Origin: Leucaena leucocephala
Taxonomy: Eukaryota; Streptophyta; Magnoliopsida; Fabales; Fabaceae
DNA: 64,000 nucleotides
Assembly (NCBI GenBank): GCA_037074615.1
Contig: CM073558.1
Coordinates: 983,501-1,047,500, forward strand
Reading direction: 5' to 3'
Shown here: positions 45,901 to 56,780 of the stretch, piece by piece
Layout of the letters: each line of letters begins with the position of its first letter
Position numbering within the stretch: the stretch's first letter is position 1
Notes under the pieces: generated by a model
What the model was told of the DNA's origin: nothing
Databases searched by the model: none
Seen by the model: only the letters and a program-made list of their open reading frames with translations
Position numbers and translations under genes: made by a program

Positions 45901-46462
45901 CGCCAATTTTTCTGATCTAAGAATTGCAGAGCTGAATTCAGCAACGAAACAAGTTCAGGCCGAGGATTTCACCAAGTCAAGTCATTTCCAAGAAAACATG
46001 TCACATGATGACGACAATGAGAGTTGGTTTGTAGAAAGGAAGCCAAGTGAACTAAGAGGAGACACCAAAACAGCTTCATTAACTGAGTGTGAAGCAACAG
46101 AAGGTCCACAAGAAAGCGATAGAGCCGAGACAAGGAGAATGAACTCGAGTCACCGGCGGCTCGATAACGTAGTCGGGAACAGCTCTGTGTCGTCGGAAGG
46201 TGATAAAATACATCCTGAGAGTATTTGCAGGGAAGATTCTCCTCGGGTGCAATCTGTAGAAGAGAGGAAATCAAAATTAAGTGTCTCAGATTTGAACAAG
46301 TCTGAAACTTTTTCGAAATTGCCAAGAGGTGTGAAGGAAAACACGTTGATGGCAAAACTGATCGAAGCGAGATTAGAGGCACAGAAATGTCGCGCCAGAA
46401 CAAGCAAAAGCTCTTTTAGATCAAGCAGAGAGATTTCTGATGAGAAGATTACAGGTCCTTGA
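42927..46462 (+). CDS. USO1-like/myosin-heavy-chain-like coiled-coil protein (plant-specific)
   Basis: Three exons, 42927-43307, 44537-44662 and 45005-46462 (TGA), all phase-0 GT-AG junctions, give 654 aa. Start: first ATG at 42927 (MEEVTEKEGKRREGGGGF); the frame is open slightly further upstream but without an ATG. Exon 1 is basic and Pro-rich with an Arg8 run followed by His (RIRRRRRRRRHHHKDE) coded by a CGC repeat. From residue ~190 a long coiled coil follows: ELLKALNRIWSLEEHHASSI, LKMELDLSRARVKELVREK, LEDERRLRKLSESLHRKLAR and ERERKARILLENLCDEFAK, then an acidic, Ser-rich tail with the terminal block TLMAKLIEARLEAQKCR. It resembles Arabidopsis At5g41620/At1g50660 and probably At2g46250, annotated as USO1- or myosin-like and related to BRANCHLESS TRICHOME. 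The molecular role is poorly known; cytoskeletal or trafficking scaffolding is only inferred from the coiled coil. Confidence 0.88.
43928..44063 (+). other. Nuclear plastid-DNA insertion: ndhA fragment in an intron
   Basis: About 135 bp within intron 1 (43308-44536) of the USO1-like gene read TLVLGITIGVLVIVWLERE then ISAGIQQRIGPE, the first transmembrane region of the plastid NADH dehydrogenase-like complex subunit A (NdhA). Similarity stops just after GPE, where the frame ends (TAA at 44054-44056), and upstream at about VHGVWIRV. A few substitutions from the plastid gene are expected, but the coding block is close to intact, so the transfer may be recent. Same strand as the host gene. Not a functional ndhA. 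Confidence 0.85.
44158..44225 (+). other. tRNA-like stretch in the same intron
   Basis: TAGCATAGTGGTATGC resembles a box A/D-arm, CTTCC...GGAAG could form an anticodon stem, and GGTAGGTCGTTGATC resembles a decayed box B. There is no paired acceptor stem, so it is a relic or SINE head, not a tRNA gene. Confidence 0.3.
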
Positions 46463-47529
46463 CAATGGAGTTGTATTATCTCTTATGAATATCTGATATT
46501 TGTATTAGAGCCGACTTGGTACATCAAATTATACTAGATCATTTTGTTATATAAATACATGTCTATACCATGTTATGTTCTGTATCTATGCTCTTTATGT
46601 GGCTACTATCGCATTGTGAACTGTGATAACTCATTAAGCAGTTATAAGTTAGGTTTTTTTTGGATAAAGAAAAGTTCAACTGAGTTAGATTTCAGTAGAA
46701 GCAGAAAAAGGGGTCGACTCTTGTCAACCCACGGGCTAAGCGAGGAGAGTTGTGTAGCTTGTTATAAAATGGGCTATTTAGGTGGTGGGTTATTTTTTTT
46801 TAATATTTTTTAAAACCTTATTTTAAATTTTTAAAATAGTAATAAATTTTTTTAATATCATATTAATATAATAAAAAAATTATTAAATATTATATTTTAA
46901 AAAAAATTCTTTTTTTTTATATTTTTTTAAAATTTTATAACTATAAATATAAATAAATATTAATAATGTAATATTAATCAATTATAATCCGTTAATACAT
47001 ATTAATAAATAAATAATAATTTTTGTTAGTATTTAATAATAAAAATATTTAAAATAATATTTGAGTAAAATAAATAATAATATTAATAAATTAAAAAAAA
47101 ATTGTATAGCTTGTCATTAAATAAGTTGATTTTTAGTCAACCTAAGGCCACCTCATTTTGTGATATAAATTGAGTCTATTTTATGAACTCTATGTCTCAA
47201 CACTTATTAGAGTCAAGGTATATCTTTAAATTTAAAGAGTTTATTGATCGTCTACTCATAAAGTTCTTACAAATTACATCAATAATAGGATTAAAATAGC
47301 GATCTTATAGATTATGAGCAATTAACCTTTATATAAGTTATGCTCATGGATCATATTAAGATTCTTTATGATGATTTTTAATATAAGACTTTTATTTAAT
47401 AAAATATTTTTGATTTATTTTCAAAAATACTCTTCTCCAATGTGAAACAAAATTTTCTCAATCCAACCTTCACTTGTAACAACGTGATTCTAAAGAAAAC
47501 AAATCTTAGTTCATAATTGTAAAATTATA

Positions 47530-47735
47530 CTATCTTTAATCTTAATTATAAGAGTTAATTAATTTTTTAGATATATTTAAAAAATTAAATAAATCAGTTA
47601 ATTGTAAGTAATATAAAAGTTAACTGATTAATTTAGATAAATTAAAATATATATAATATAAATTTATTTTGACAGATTTTATTTAATTAATATTAACTAA
47701 TTTATTTAATTTTTTTAAAAAATTAACTAATAATT
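47530..47735. repeat. MITE-like repeat, family M2
   Basis: Outer arms TTAATTATAAGAGTTAATTA and TTAACTAATAATTATGAT are imperfect inverted copies; the centre carries TATAATATAAATTTATTTTGA as in 21085-21245. One of the clearest M2 copies. Confidence 0.55.
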
Positions 47736-48247
47736 ATGATACGAGTGAGTGATATAGTATTGATTCTCCCAAGTCATACTTGCAATTCTAACCCCTGGCT
47801 GGAGAAAATTATATTGTGCAATTAATTTCCATTTATATATAATAATTTGGTATTTGTGACTAATACTAAAGTTAAGTTCTTCTAATTTTGATTTAAAGCA
47901 ATGACAAGACTAGGTATGACTGTAGTCTATGAAAAGTGATGCTTAGTTTGAACGGAATCGAGAAGCAAAAGATATAAATCTGCATTTTATTCTTTGCATA
48001 ACACAACAAATTAAACTTTTGGCCTTATCAAGTTTCAAAAGCAAGAAATTGCTATAGTGTTCTTATCAAACTTGAACAGGTTCAAAGGTTATATTATCTA
48101 AAAATATATATTAATAATTTAAATTATAATTGAAATTGAATCCACAATCACTCACTTACAAATAAATGTTTATACCATTAGCTTATAAATCATATTTGAA
48201 ACTAAATTAACTTAAAATGTAAATGATACAATAAAAAGCTTATTTTG

Positions 48248-48708
48248 ATAAGAGTTTGAAAAATAGTTTATAAAAAAAATTTAGATAGCTTTTAAAATGA
48301 GGTATTTATAAAAGAATTTATGGAAAGAAAGTGATTATAAATAAATGAATGTTTGGATTATTATTATCTAAAGGATTTTTGTAATTGAAAAATTATCATA
48401 AAGGGTATAATTTTATTAAATATAGGAAATAGAAAAGATGAGAGAGAGAGAGTAGATAAGAGAGAGGAGAGAGGGTGAAAAAAAGAGAGGAGGGAGGAGA
48501 GATGATAAATAATAAAGAAGAGAGATGAGAGATGATGAAGAAGAGATCGGAGAGAATAGAGATGAGAGAGGGTGAAGAAGAGAGATGGTGAAAAAGAGAG
48601 AATAGATATGAGAAATGAGAGAGGATATATGAGATAGGAGAAAAAAGAGAGTATATAAAAAATAAAGATAAAATAGTAATTAGATAGTCTGTAACTTTTT
48701 AATATGGC
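48248..48708 (+). repeat. MITE-like repeat, family M1, right arm missing
   Basis: Left arm GTTTGAAAAATAGTTTATAA, an expanded GAGAGAGGGTGAAGAAGAG-type purine core at 48438-48650, then AAAATAGTAATTAGATAGTC. It ends abruptly where other copies continue. Confidence 0.55.
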
Positions 48709-49750
48709 AACAAATTCTGATATTTGATGATAATGATCCCATGTAGTCTTAATCTGTCAAGAATAATTAATTAATTAATTAATTAATTCGTTCTACCAAA
48801 CACATATCAAGAATAGAACAATACTTTTTAAATATATTTTTTTAATTGAATGGTTGATATTTTCCGAGTGGACCACTAAGGAAAAGATTGTACGCATTCT
48901 AGAGTTTTTCTTTTAGAATTTATAAAAACTTATTTTCCTTTTCGTCATCCAACAGTTTCTTAATCAATTAATTAACTACAGTCTAGTATTCCCCTTCATT
49001 TCGAATCAGTTCAGTTGGTTCTCTCCTGCGATTTAATAAAATGTTTTCTTAGGTTTCGTGTTAGCTCAGTTAATTTGAAAGAACGACGCTCTCACTTTAC
49101 AACATACATATATTTTAATTGAATGATCAAAATTCAAATTAGCTAGGTTTGATAATAATCAATATCAATTTATATGAGGTATAAATACTTATATATATAT
49201 TATACAGCTTGCACTTAAAAAAAATATATGACACTTTTATATTGATGTTATTATTTCCATTAAAATTTAATTATCAGCATAATGTATCACCGCAATGCTT
49301 AAATAAAGCTGAAGACTAAGTTAAAGAGAAACCTAATAAAATTAAGAAAATAAAAGAAACTAAAGTATAAAGCTTGAAATAAAGTTGAAGAACAAAAAAC
49401 AAAAAAAAATACACGTTTATGCTTACCAAGAGATTCACTTTTATTGCTTAGTGTTGCCATAAAGCTGAAGACCCGCCGATGAATGAGTACGTAAATGATA
49501 CCAAAAAAGAGAATGTGAAGGAGGGAGCGGGAAAAGGCCGAATGAACGAAGTCATCATTAAGTTAAAAGAGCATAGCCTAATTAACATTGTTTAAGAGGG
49601 ACCCTTAGAACCTCAACTTTTGATTAATAAGGTGAAAGGAAACGATTCGACCTTCCCATTACAAATAGTATTGGAATGAATTATGGAATATATCAGTAAT
49701 ATTCCGAAGCTGATCGATGGTCCAGATTTGATCAAGGGTAGCATCCTTAG

Positions 49751-49760
49751 CCTATATAAA
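49751..49760 (+). promoter_or_regulatory. TATA box of the first miR159 gene
   Basis: CCTATATAAA, ~140 bp before the hairpin, in a block (GGTCCAGATTTGATC...GGGTAGCAT...CCTATATAAACT) also found at 53121-53163 before the second hairpin. Conservation between the two promoters supports it. Confidence 0.6.
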
Positions 49761-49891
49761 CTGATGTTTCAAGCAAAGGGCCAAATTAAAGCATGACAAG
49801 CTCATTATTAGTTATGGCTTATTAGGTTGAGGCATTATATTATTTCATATTAGTTAGATTTTTATTAATATTTGTTTGAAAGATACGTGAA

Positions 49892-50090
49892 GTTGCATGT
49901 TGGAGCTCTCTTCCACTCCATGTCTAGGAGGGCAAAGGTAAGGCCTTAGCTGCTAGTTCATGGATACCTTTTGGCTTTGCCATTTCTTTATATATTTATA
50001 AGTGCAAAGTTCAAGGGTTTGCATGCACTAGGAGATAAGGTTGCCTTCATCTTTCAAGTATTGGAGTGAAGGGAGCTCCGATTATTACTG
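49892..50090 (+). ncRNA. MIR159: MIR159 precursor hairpin, first copy
   Basis: The 5' arm has GGAGCTCTCTTCCACTCCA (49902-49920). The 3' arm has TTGGAGTGAAGGGAGCTCC preceded by A and followed by G, the 21-nt mature sequence at 50060-50080. The arms pair with one bulge and one G-U. A second conserved duplex strand, AGCTGCTAGTTCATGGATAC (49948-49967), and an inner stem (CTTTGCCATTT with AAGTGCAAAG) complete the long hairpin typical of miR159/miR319. The mature form with ATTGGAGTG is the soybean miR159b/c type as I recall it (miR319 would read TTGGACTGAAGG). miR159 guides cleavage of GAMYB-like MYB mRNAs. Confidence 0.9.
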
Positions 50091-50326
50091 CTAGTATCAT
50101 TTCTAACCAACATTTAATTTCATTTAGTTTTCAATTTTAGTTCATTTGACACTTAGTACTAATAATTCATGTCCCTAGCTAGCAGTCTCACTAGCGGTTG
50201 CTATATATATATATTGTGTATGCTTCTTCTTCTGCTCCACTGAGCAAAGCTTTTCATATGTGTGTGTCTATTACGAATTTGGCACGAATAGATGTTATAT
50301 GTTTTCCTTTTTCTCTCTCCTCACTT

Positions 50327-50352
50327 TATATATATATATATATATATATATA
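50327..50352 (+). repeat. (TA)n microsatellite
   Basis: Uninterrupted TA repeat of about 13 units, 3' of the first miR159 hairpin. Confidence 0.9.
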
Positions 50353-51420
50353 AGACTCATTTCAGGTGATGAGATTAAGTTAATTTCACAGCTCTAGAAT
50401 ATGAAAATATCATAAATATTCATGTGATTTTTATAGAGGAGAAGCATTCAATTAATCTCAAAGGTCATCCAGCATAAGCCAGCACTGAAACCTTTGAGGT
50501 AGGGCTGTTCATGTGGAATTCATCCCAATTCTCCTGATCTGATCACATGATGGGATGTAAGATAATTGATTCCCATAATACAAGTATCTTTTCTAAAACT
50601 CAAATTTAAAATTTAAAAAAGATCTAGTAGGACCTTATATCATTGGATCAATTCTATATTAATTATATTTAATATTTTAATTTTATTATTTGCGTGTATA
50701 TATATATTAGTATTTTTTTTAAGTGGTGGGTGCTTCTATTTCTGTTGATGAGAATGGCATTGAAGAGTGAGAAGAGGAGTTCGAAGAAGATTCAGATGGT
50801 GGAGGCAATAGAATATGATGGTAAATGTGAAGAAGGCGCACACACTCAGCTGTCTCTGAGGATTCTCCTGATTAACGGAACTGAATTGCATCCCAAGGCT
50901 GCATGGCTTTTTGTTCTTTTTGTTTTTCACATTGCCTAAGTCATTCTGTTGGACCAGGCTGCTCTATTTAATTTATTTTTGGATAGTCAAATAAAATCCA
51001 GTTTTTAGAATTTAGATGGCAGGCATGAGCCGCTTAACATGCCTGACTTCGTCACAATGATTACTTTGAATAACTGTTCTAATCTCATAAGTTAAATTTC
51101 ATTAAATTAATTCAACGGCGTATAATGATTAATTTCAACTCCTATGTATATGAATAGTCAAACATAGGATCCTCTCATTTTTTAATTAGTTAATAATTAA
51201 TTTTTTATTTTATTTTAATCATTATATCCATAATATTTTTATAATATCTTTAAAATATTTTTTTTATATTTTAAAATTATTTGTATAAAAATATATTTTT
51301 TTATCTCCCGTCTTAAATCAAACAATATAATATTAACCTCATTTTCTGTTCATTATTTTTAATTAATATAAATAAGGTAATATTAAAATACTTATCTTTC
51401 CTTTGCTCTATTTCTTTCCA
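50353..51420. other. Spacer between miR159 copy 1 and the POB1-like exon
   Basis: Bases 50440-50520 are the 3' end of the duplicated miR159 unit (AAGGTCATCCAGCA shared with 53930). An open frame at 50754-50939 (MALKSEKRSSKKIQ...) matches nothing I know. The remainder is AT-rich. Confidence 0.4.
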
Positions 51421-51421
51421 G

Positions 51422-51578
51422 ACAAATACACCTTTATTCACTATTCACTGGGGGGAAAGAAAGGCTATGGCTATAGAAACTTGTTTGCAATTCCATGGAC
51501 TGACTTCATCGGGAGGATAGTCTCTACTTCATCAACGGTGTCCTCCATCTCAGAGCTGAGCTCACCGCCAGACCCTGA
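51422..51578 (+). pseudogene. Last exon of a POB1/LRB BTB-protein gene, isolated and frameshifted
   Basis: After a good acceptor (CTATTTCTTTCCAG, ends 51421) the sequence reads KYTF...GYGYRNLFAIPWTDFI. A one-base shift at about 51513 then restores EDSLYFINGVLHLRAELTAR followed by P and TGA (51576-51578). This is the C-terminus of POB1/LRB1/LRB2 proteins. Retention of the acceptor shows a genomic, not processed, origin. No other exon of that gene is found nearby on the 5' side. The living POB1/LRB gene starts 5.8 kb downstream. Confidence 0.8.
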
Positions 51579-52234
51579 TCGTAACGTCCTTCGAGTATTT
51601 AAACAGTTGTTCATATTAGAGCTAAAATGAATTTCGTTTCTATCGCCTTAAGCGATTAGCTAGTTTTCTTTAAAGGTAGATTTTGGTTTATTAACTATCC
51701 TTTCTTTTATTTAAAGTATGCTTTTTTTAAGCAAAGATTTAAAGTATATATTTGCCCTTCTTGAATTTTCAAGATGTTGTTATTGTTGTGGGAAAATGAG
51801 GAAAAAATCCCCGACCTATTAAAAATTTTATTGATAAAAAAAACTTGATAAATTCTTATAAATAGAAAATATTGATATTTTACAAATTTTACACGCACAA
51901 GACCGATACTCTAATCTAAATTATTGTCATCAAAACAATTTTAATGGCGACTTTTTTTCAATTTTCTCTATTGTGGCTTAAATGCTTCATATATGGTATT
52001 TATTCTGATATTTTTACAAAAATAGTAGAATGATAATATGATATTGTCACCTTTAAGTTGAACTGATGAAGAATTTTATTGTAACATTGTTATATTACTA
52101 GGGCTAGGAGCTAATAATAGATGTTGATTATTTTCATTATAATTAAAACACAACAAATACTACAATTATAGTTGAATGCACGCATGCTTCGAAAAAGAAT
52201 ACGAAGTAACATAAACATATTCATGACTCTATTA
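51579..52234. other. Intergenic, AT-rich
   Basis: No coding sequence, hairpin or repeat recognised. Confidence 0.4.
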
Positions 52235-52680
52235 TTGATGTAATTATTTCCATTAAAATATTTATGAGCAGCATATATAGTATCACAGAAGACCTTTTGT
52301 GCAATGATTGAACACCCTCCAAAGATATCAAGTTAAACATATAATGAAAATAAAGCGAAGTTTGAAGTAAAGTTGGAGAATGAAAGATGTTGTGTGCCCT
52401 GCTTTTTCTTTATACGAAGATATTCATTTTATTGCTTAGTGTTGTCATGTTGTTAAAAAGCCCGCCAATAAATTAGTAATGGTTACTTCGACTTCGAAAA
52501 TCTGAATGCAAACTCCACCAACAAAAAATTCCAAAGAAATCATCATCAAAATATTAATTGGAACCTTATATAACATGGGACCTTAGAACATCAACTTTAA
52601 ATCAAGAAATTGAAACAAACGGATTTCACTTTCTAATAATTTGGATAGATTAAAATATATATATATATATATATATCAGT
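52235..52680 (+). repeat. Partial, hairpin-less copy of the miR159 upstream region
   Basis: Shares with 49236-49690 and 52830-53100 the blocks TTATTTCCATTAAAAT, GTTTGAAGTAAAGTTG, TATTGCTTAGTGTTG and GGGACCTTAGAACATCAACT. It stops at an (AT)n tract (52655-52676) before the TATA and hairpin region, so it is a truncated third copy. Confidence 0.65.
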
Positions 52681-53150
52681 GATATGCATATTCCTTGCTC
52701 TCTTAATAATAAGTATAATTGAAGTTCCAAATTCAATGGCGTGATTACACTATGATCTATATGTGTTGGGCAACTCTCTTCCTCATGAAGATATTAAGGG
52801 CATCCGCATGCTTAAAAGAGGAATCTAATTAGTAATTAACTTAAAAAAGAAATAAAAGAAACTAAAGTAGAGTTTGAAATAAAGTTGAAGAGCCAAAATC
52901 AGGTCATATATGCTTATCAAGAGATTCACTTTCATATTGCTTAGTGTTGCCATAAATATGAGTTAATGACATTAAATTAAAAGAGCAGAACCTTAGAACC
53001 ACAACTTTGAATTAAGAAACTAAAGGGAAACGATTCCACTTTCCTATTACAAATAATATTGGAATGAATCAACTATCAAGGAATATATCACTAACAATAT
53101 TCCGAAATTATGATCAATGGTCCAGATTTGATCTAGGGTAGCATACCTCA

Positions 53151-53160
53151 GCCTATATAA
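53151..53160 (+). promoter_or_regulatory. TATA box of the second miR159 gene
   Basis: GCCTATATAA, in the block conserved with 49720-49763; the hairpin starts ~110 bp downstream. Confidence 0.6.
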
Positions 53161-53261
53161 ACTGGAGTTTCCCGCAAGGCCAAATTAAAGCATCACAATC
53201 CCATTAGTTAAAGCTTATTTTGATATTAGTTTGAGTTTATTAATATTTGTTTGAAAAAAAA

Positions 53262-53455
53262 AAGCTGCTTGTTGGAGCTCTCTTTCACTCCATGCTAGAA
53301 GGACGAAGGGAAAGGCCTTAGCTGCTAGTTCATGGATACATTTGGCTTACTTTGAACTTTGAAGTGCAAAGTTCGATGGTTTGTATGAACTGGGAGATAG
53401 GGTTTCCTTTGTCTTTCAAGTATTGGAGTGAAGGGAGCTCCATAATTATTTCTTT
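53262..53455 (+). ncRNA. MIR159: MIR159 precursor hairpin, second copy
   Basis: 5' arm GGAGCTCTCTTTCACTCCA (from ~53274); the 3' arm mature strand at 53422-53442 is A + TTGGAGTGAAGGGAGCTCC + A. It differs from the first copy only in the last mature base (A instead of G) and in loop length. The secondary strand AGCTGCTAGTTCATGGATAC lies at 53320-53339, and GAACTTTGAAGTGCAAAGTT closes the inner stem. The TATA box is at 53151. Homology with copy 1 extends to ~53980, past the hairpin, so whole transcription units were duplicated. Confidence 0.9.
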
Positions 53456-53868
53456 TATTATCATTTATAATATTCAATATTAATTACTTCTCAAATTCTA
53501 AATATAAGACATATTTAACTCATTTGATTAGATTAAGAAAATTAGTTAACTTAATTATTATAATATATTTTTTTAAAGCATCATAATCATCTTTCTTAAT
53601 TTCCTCCCTCATTCTCTTATTTGATTATTGTTGAGAGATTATCACTAGAGATAATTTTAAAAAGAAATAATAAATTTAAAAAATATATTTTATATTTAAG
53701 ATAAATATCAACTCATTAATTATTTAGGACTGGAGGATTATTTTATTTGATGGAGTTTTCATAATAATACTCACATTTTTTGTGTATATATGCTTCTTCT
53801 TCTTTTGGAATTATAGTTTATAGTATACTTTACACTATAGATCATATTTTATATTAAAGATCATATAA

Positions 53869-53918
<50 letters not shown>
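53869..53918 (+). repeat. (GT)n(AT)n microsatellite
   Basis: Ten GT units followed by about fifteen AT units, at the position of the (TA)n tract downstream of the first miR159 copy. Confidence 0.95.
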
Positions 53919-55204
53919 CACTCGATCTCGAAGGTCATCCAGCACTAGATAGGTAAGAACTAAAACCTTGGGGTTATTGAGATGTTGATCAGAAGATATT
54001 CTTTCCATCTCATAATCTTGATGAGGGATGAAATAAATTGGAGAATAAGTGTCGGGATATAAGATATATGTGAGTGGAATTGTCTTGATATGGAAAAACG
54101 ATGGAAATCTTACATGAGATAGAGTTAGGCTAAATAGTATGTATATATATAGGTCCAAAGATCCATAAACTCATTTCTTTGAAGTGTTGGGTTGGGAACT
54201 ACTTGTATGCATTCATTCTAAATATATATACGTGTGTGCATTATTTCTAATGCTTAAGCAAAGTGGAGAGAAATAAATGACGTATGCAAAGTAAAAGAGA
54301 AATAAATTACTCTTATCAAATCCAGGTAGTTATTGTGCTGAGATCCGTTAATTCGTTGGAGAGATTAACAATTTCAAGAGGGAGGCCCCTTTCGTAATGT
54401 TTTTAAATTGCTTTTTATCAGTATATGGGGTTTCAATTACAATTTATTATTTTAAGCCAATTGCTTTTGTTGAAGGCTTCTCTACTAGCTCAACAACAGT
54501 GGAGAAATTAAAATAATTCAACAACAAAAAGGAGGTTTTGATCAGTTAGCCTGTTTCTGTGTCCCCTCAAAGACAAAGACAAGTAATAGAGTATAAGAAA
54601 TAGAGAAGGAGAAAGTGAATATAAGGATTTAAAGAGGCAGTAAGAACATACAATTAAGGTAACTGTGATTATGATGTTAAAATTAAAGTATGAACACATA
54701 ATAAAAGATAATATTAATAATGAATATATATAGAAAAGAGTTTGAGTGACATCTATATATTGAGTAAAGAATTGTCTAAACGAGATAGTCTCAATGTATC
54801 GATGAGAAGGTTATATAAAATAATATGGAGTTATATAAAAAAAATAAAGGAAGCTAAGGAGAATACTCAATAGAATTATTAAGTGGGATCTTTTTTATTA
54901 ACAAATTATTTAAAAATTTATTTTTTATAAAGTATAATAATATTATATGATCTATATAACTGACCTTATCTAATAAGATATAATTTATTATTAATATAGA
55001 GAAAGAGAAAGATTGGGGACTCACTACTTACGCTTGTTATATGAATAGTAAAGTATGCAATTTTAAATGCGATTTCATAATGTTCTTTAGAAGTCAATGG
55101 CAATATATGGCATGCGCCTAACCTGATGGTTACTTTGAACTCTTCTAATAAGTCAAATTTCATTAATTTAATTCAACAAAAGTATAATATTATCTCATAT
55201 TTTA

Positions 55205-55415
55205 ATAATAAGAGTTAATTGATATTTTAAATAAGTTAATAAAATAAAATTAATTAATTAATTATAACTAATATATATAGATAGTAGATTAATTATAGTA
55301 GATTAATGAATAAATAATATAAATTTATCTTTAAAAGTTTAATTTAATTATTATTAATTTATTTATTTAACTTTTTTAATCTATTTAAAAATTTAACTAG
55401 CTATTATAATTAAAA
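55205..55415. repeat. MITE-like repeat, family M2
   Basis: Arms TAATAAGAGTTAATTGATAT and AATTTAACTAGCTATTATAA, with the central ATATAAATTTATCTTTAAAAG; diverged. Confidence 0.45.
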
Positions 55416-56074
55416 ATAAAAAAAATAATTGATTTCATCAAGTAGTCTCATGTATATGAATAGTCAAACATTGGATCCTATGGTTGTATTTAATCCGAAG
55501 ATACATGTGACAATAAAAGTTTATTTCTTAATTCCAGTAATCTTCAACATGCATGGGAATAATTAAATTAATATGGCCTGAGAATTGTTTATTGACTATC
55601 TATACATAAGAACAAGAGTTGCCGAATAAAATTATTAATTGTTCATTGATTTTGTTTTTATATTTTGTATAATTTCAGGATATGAGAGTCAAAACGATGC
55701 CGTGTAGTTCTGCTGGTGCCTGTTTACGTTTGACCGATGAAACGTTTCGAGCACGAGAGTAACCGCTGACCATGGTCGCCTTCTGTTCAAAGAAGTGAGA
55801 GATGGGATATGAAAAGAAGAAAGATAACATTTGTAGACATAAAATATTTATACCCATTATGTCTTAAGATTTTACATTATATTTGGTCCAATTATTTTTA
55901 TTAGCTACTTGTTAGCAACATGTGACTCATTCATCATTCATGCATGATTGTCTTGTTTATGACACACGGGGCTCCTATTAGCATTATCAAGTGGGGCATA
56001 AAATATTCTTAGTGATTGATAGCAAAAAGAAAATTTGTTTATCATCGAATAATAATTATAATATTTTAAAAAAT

Positions 56075-56310
56075 ATTTAATATTAATTATAAAAGTTAAT
56101 TAATCTTTTGAGAAAATTAAAAAAATTAAATAAATTAGTTATTTATGATTAAATTAAACTCTTCAAGATAAATTTATATTATATACTTATTAATCTATTT
56201 AAATCAGCTATCAAACTCTTATATCATTTTAAATTAATTAATTTATTTAATTTTTTAATTTATCTAAAAAAATTAACTAATTCTTATAATTATAATTGGA
56301 TATACATTAA
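56075..56310. repeat. MITE-like repeat, family M2
   Basis: Arms ATTATAAAAGTTAATTAATC and AAAATTAACTAATTCTTATA are inverted copies; the centre has AGATAAATTTATATTATATA. It is immediately followed by an M1 element. Confidence 0.5.
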
Positions 56311-56348
56311 CTAATTTAATTAATTTTTAAATTATTATATTAAGATCT

Positions 56349-56780
56349 AGTGCCTGTTTGGTACCTTGGTTTAAAAAGTTTTTTTTTGGATAAAATCTTG
56401 ATTTAAGGAAATTTTAAACAAATAGCCATATTTTTATCCAGAAATAATTTTGGCCAAAACTATAATTTTGAATAAATTACTAAAACTAACTTTTAGAATA
56501 GTAAAAGAACTTATAGATTATCTAATTACTATCTTACCCTTATTTTTTCTTATATTATATCTTCTGTCTCATATCTCTTCTCTACCATCTCTCCTCTCTT
56601 TTCTCTACCTTCTACCCTCTCTCCTCTATCATATTTTTAATTAAATTATACATTTTTTGATAATTTATTTGATCTTACTACTAATCATCTAAATATCTCT
56701 ATTTTTAAAATATATTCTTCTTAAAATCTATTCTTTCTAAAATATAATTTTTTAAAATTAATTCAAACAGACTCTATAGG
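56349..56780 (-). repeat. MITE-like repeat, family M1, inverted
   Basis: Starts GTGCCTGTTTGGTACC and ends ATTCAAACAGACTC. The pyrimidine core CTCTACCATCTCTCCTCTC lies near 56580. The ends are partial inverted repeats of each other. Confidence 0.55.

Larger units (their letters stand above)
46463..49230. other. Intergenic, AT-rich, with MITE-like repeats
   Basis: 3' UTR of the USO1-like gene to ~46640. Bases 46700-47160 are extremely AT-rich between GGGTCGACTCTTGTCAACCC and AAGTTGATTTTTAGTCAACC, perhaps an old transposon. Repeats are listed at 47530-47735 and 48248-48708. (TTAA)n lies at ~48767-48787. No gene seen. Confidence 0.45.

Noticed and set aside
49892..50090. miR319 instead of miR159
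   Set aside because: The mature strand has ATTGGAGTG, not TTGGACTG, and the inner conserved strand resembles miR159 precursors; miR319 has a similar hairpin, so a small doubt remains.
50754..50939. Open frame MALKSEKRSSKKIQ... as a small gene
   Set aside because: No family recognised, no splice partner, ends in a hydrophobic run; not supported enough to call.
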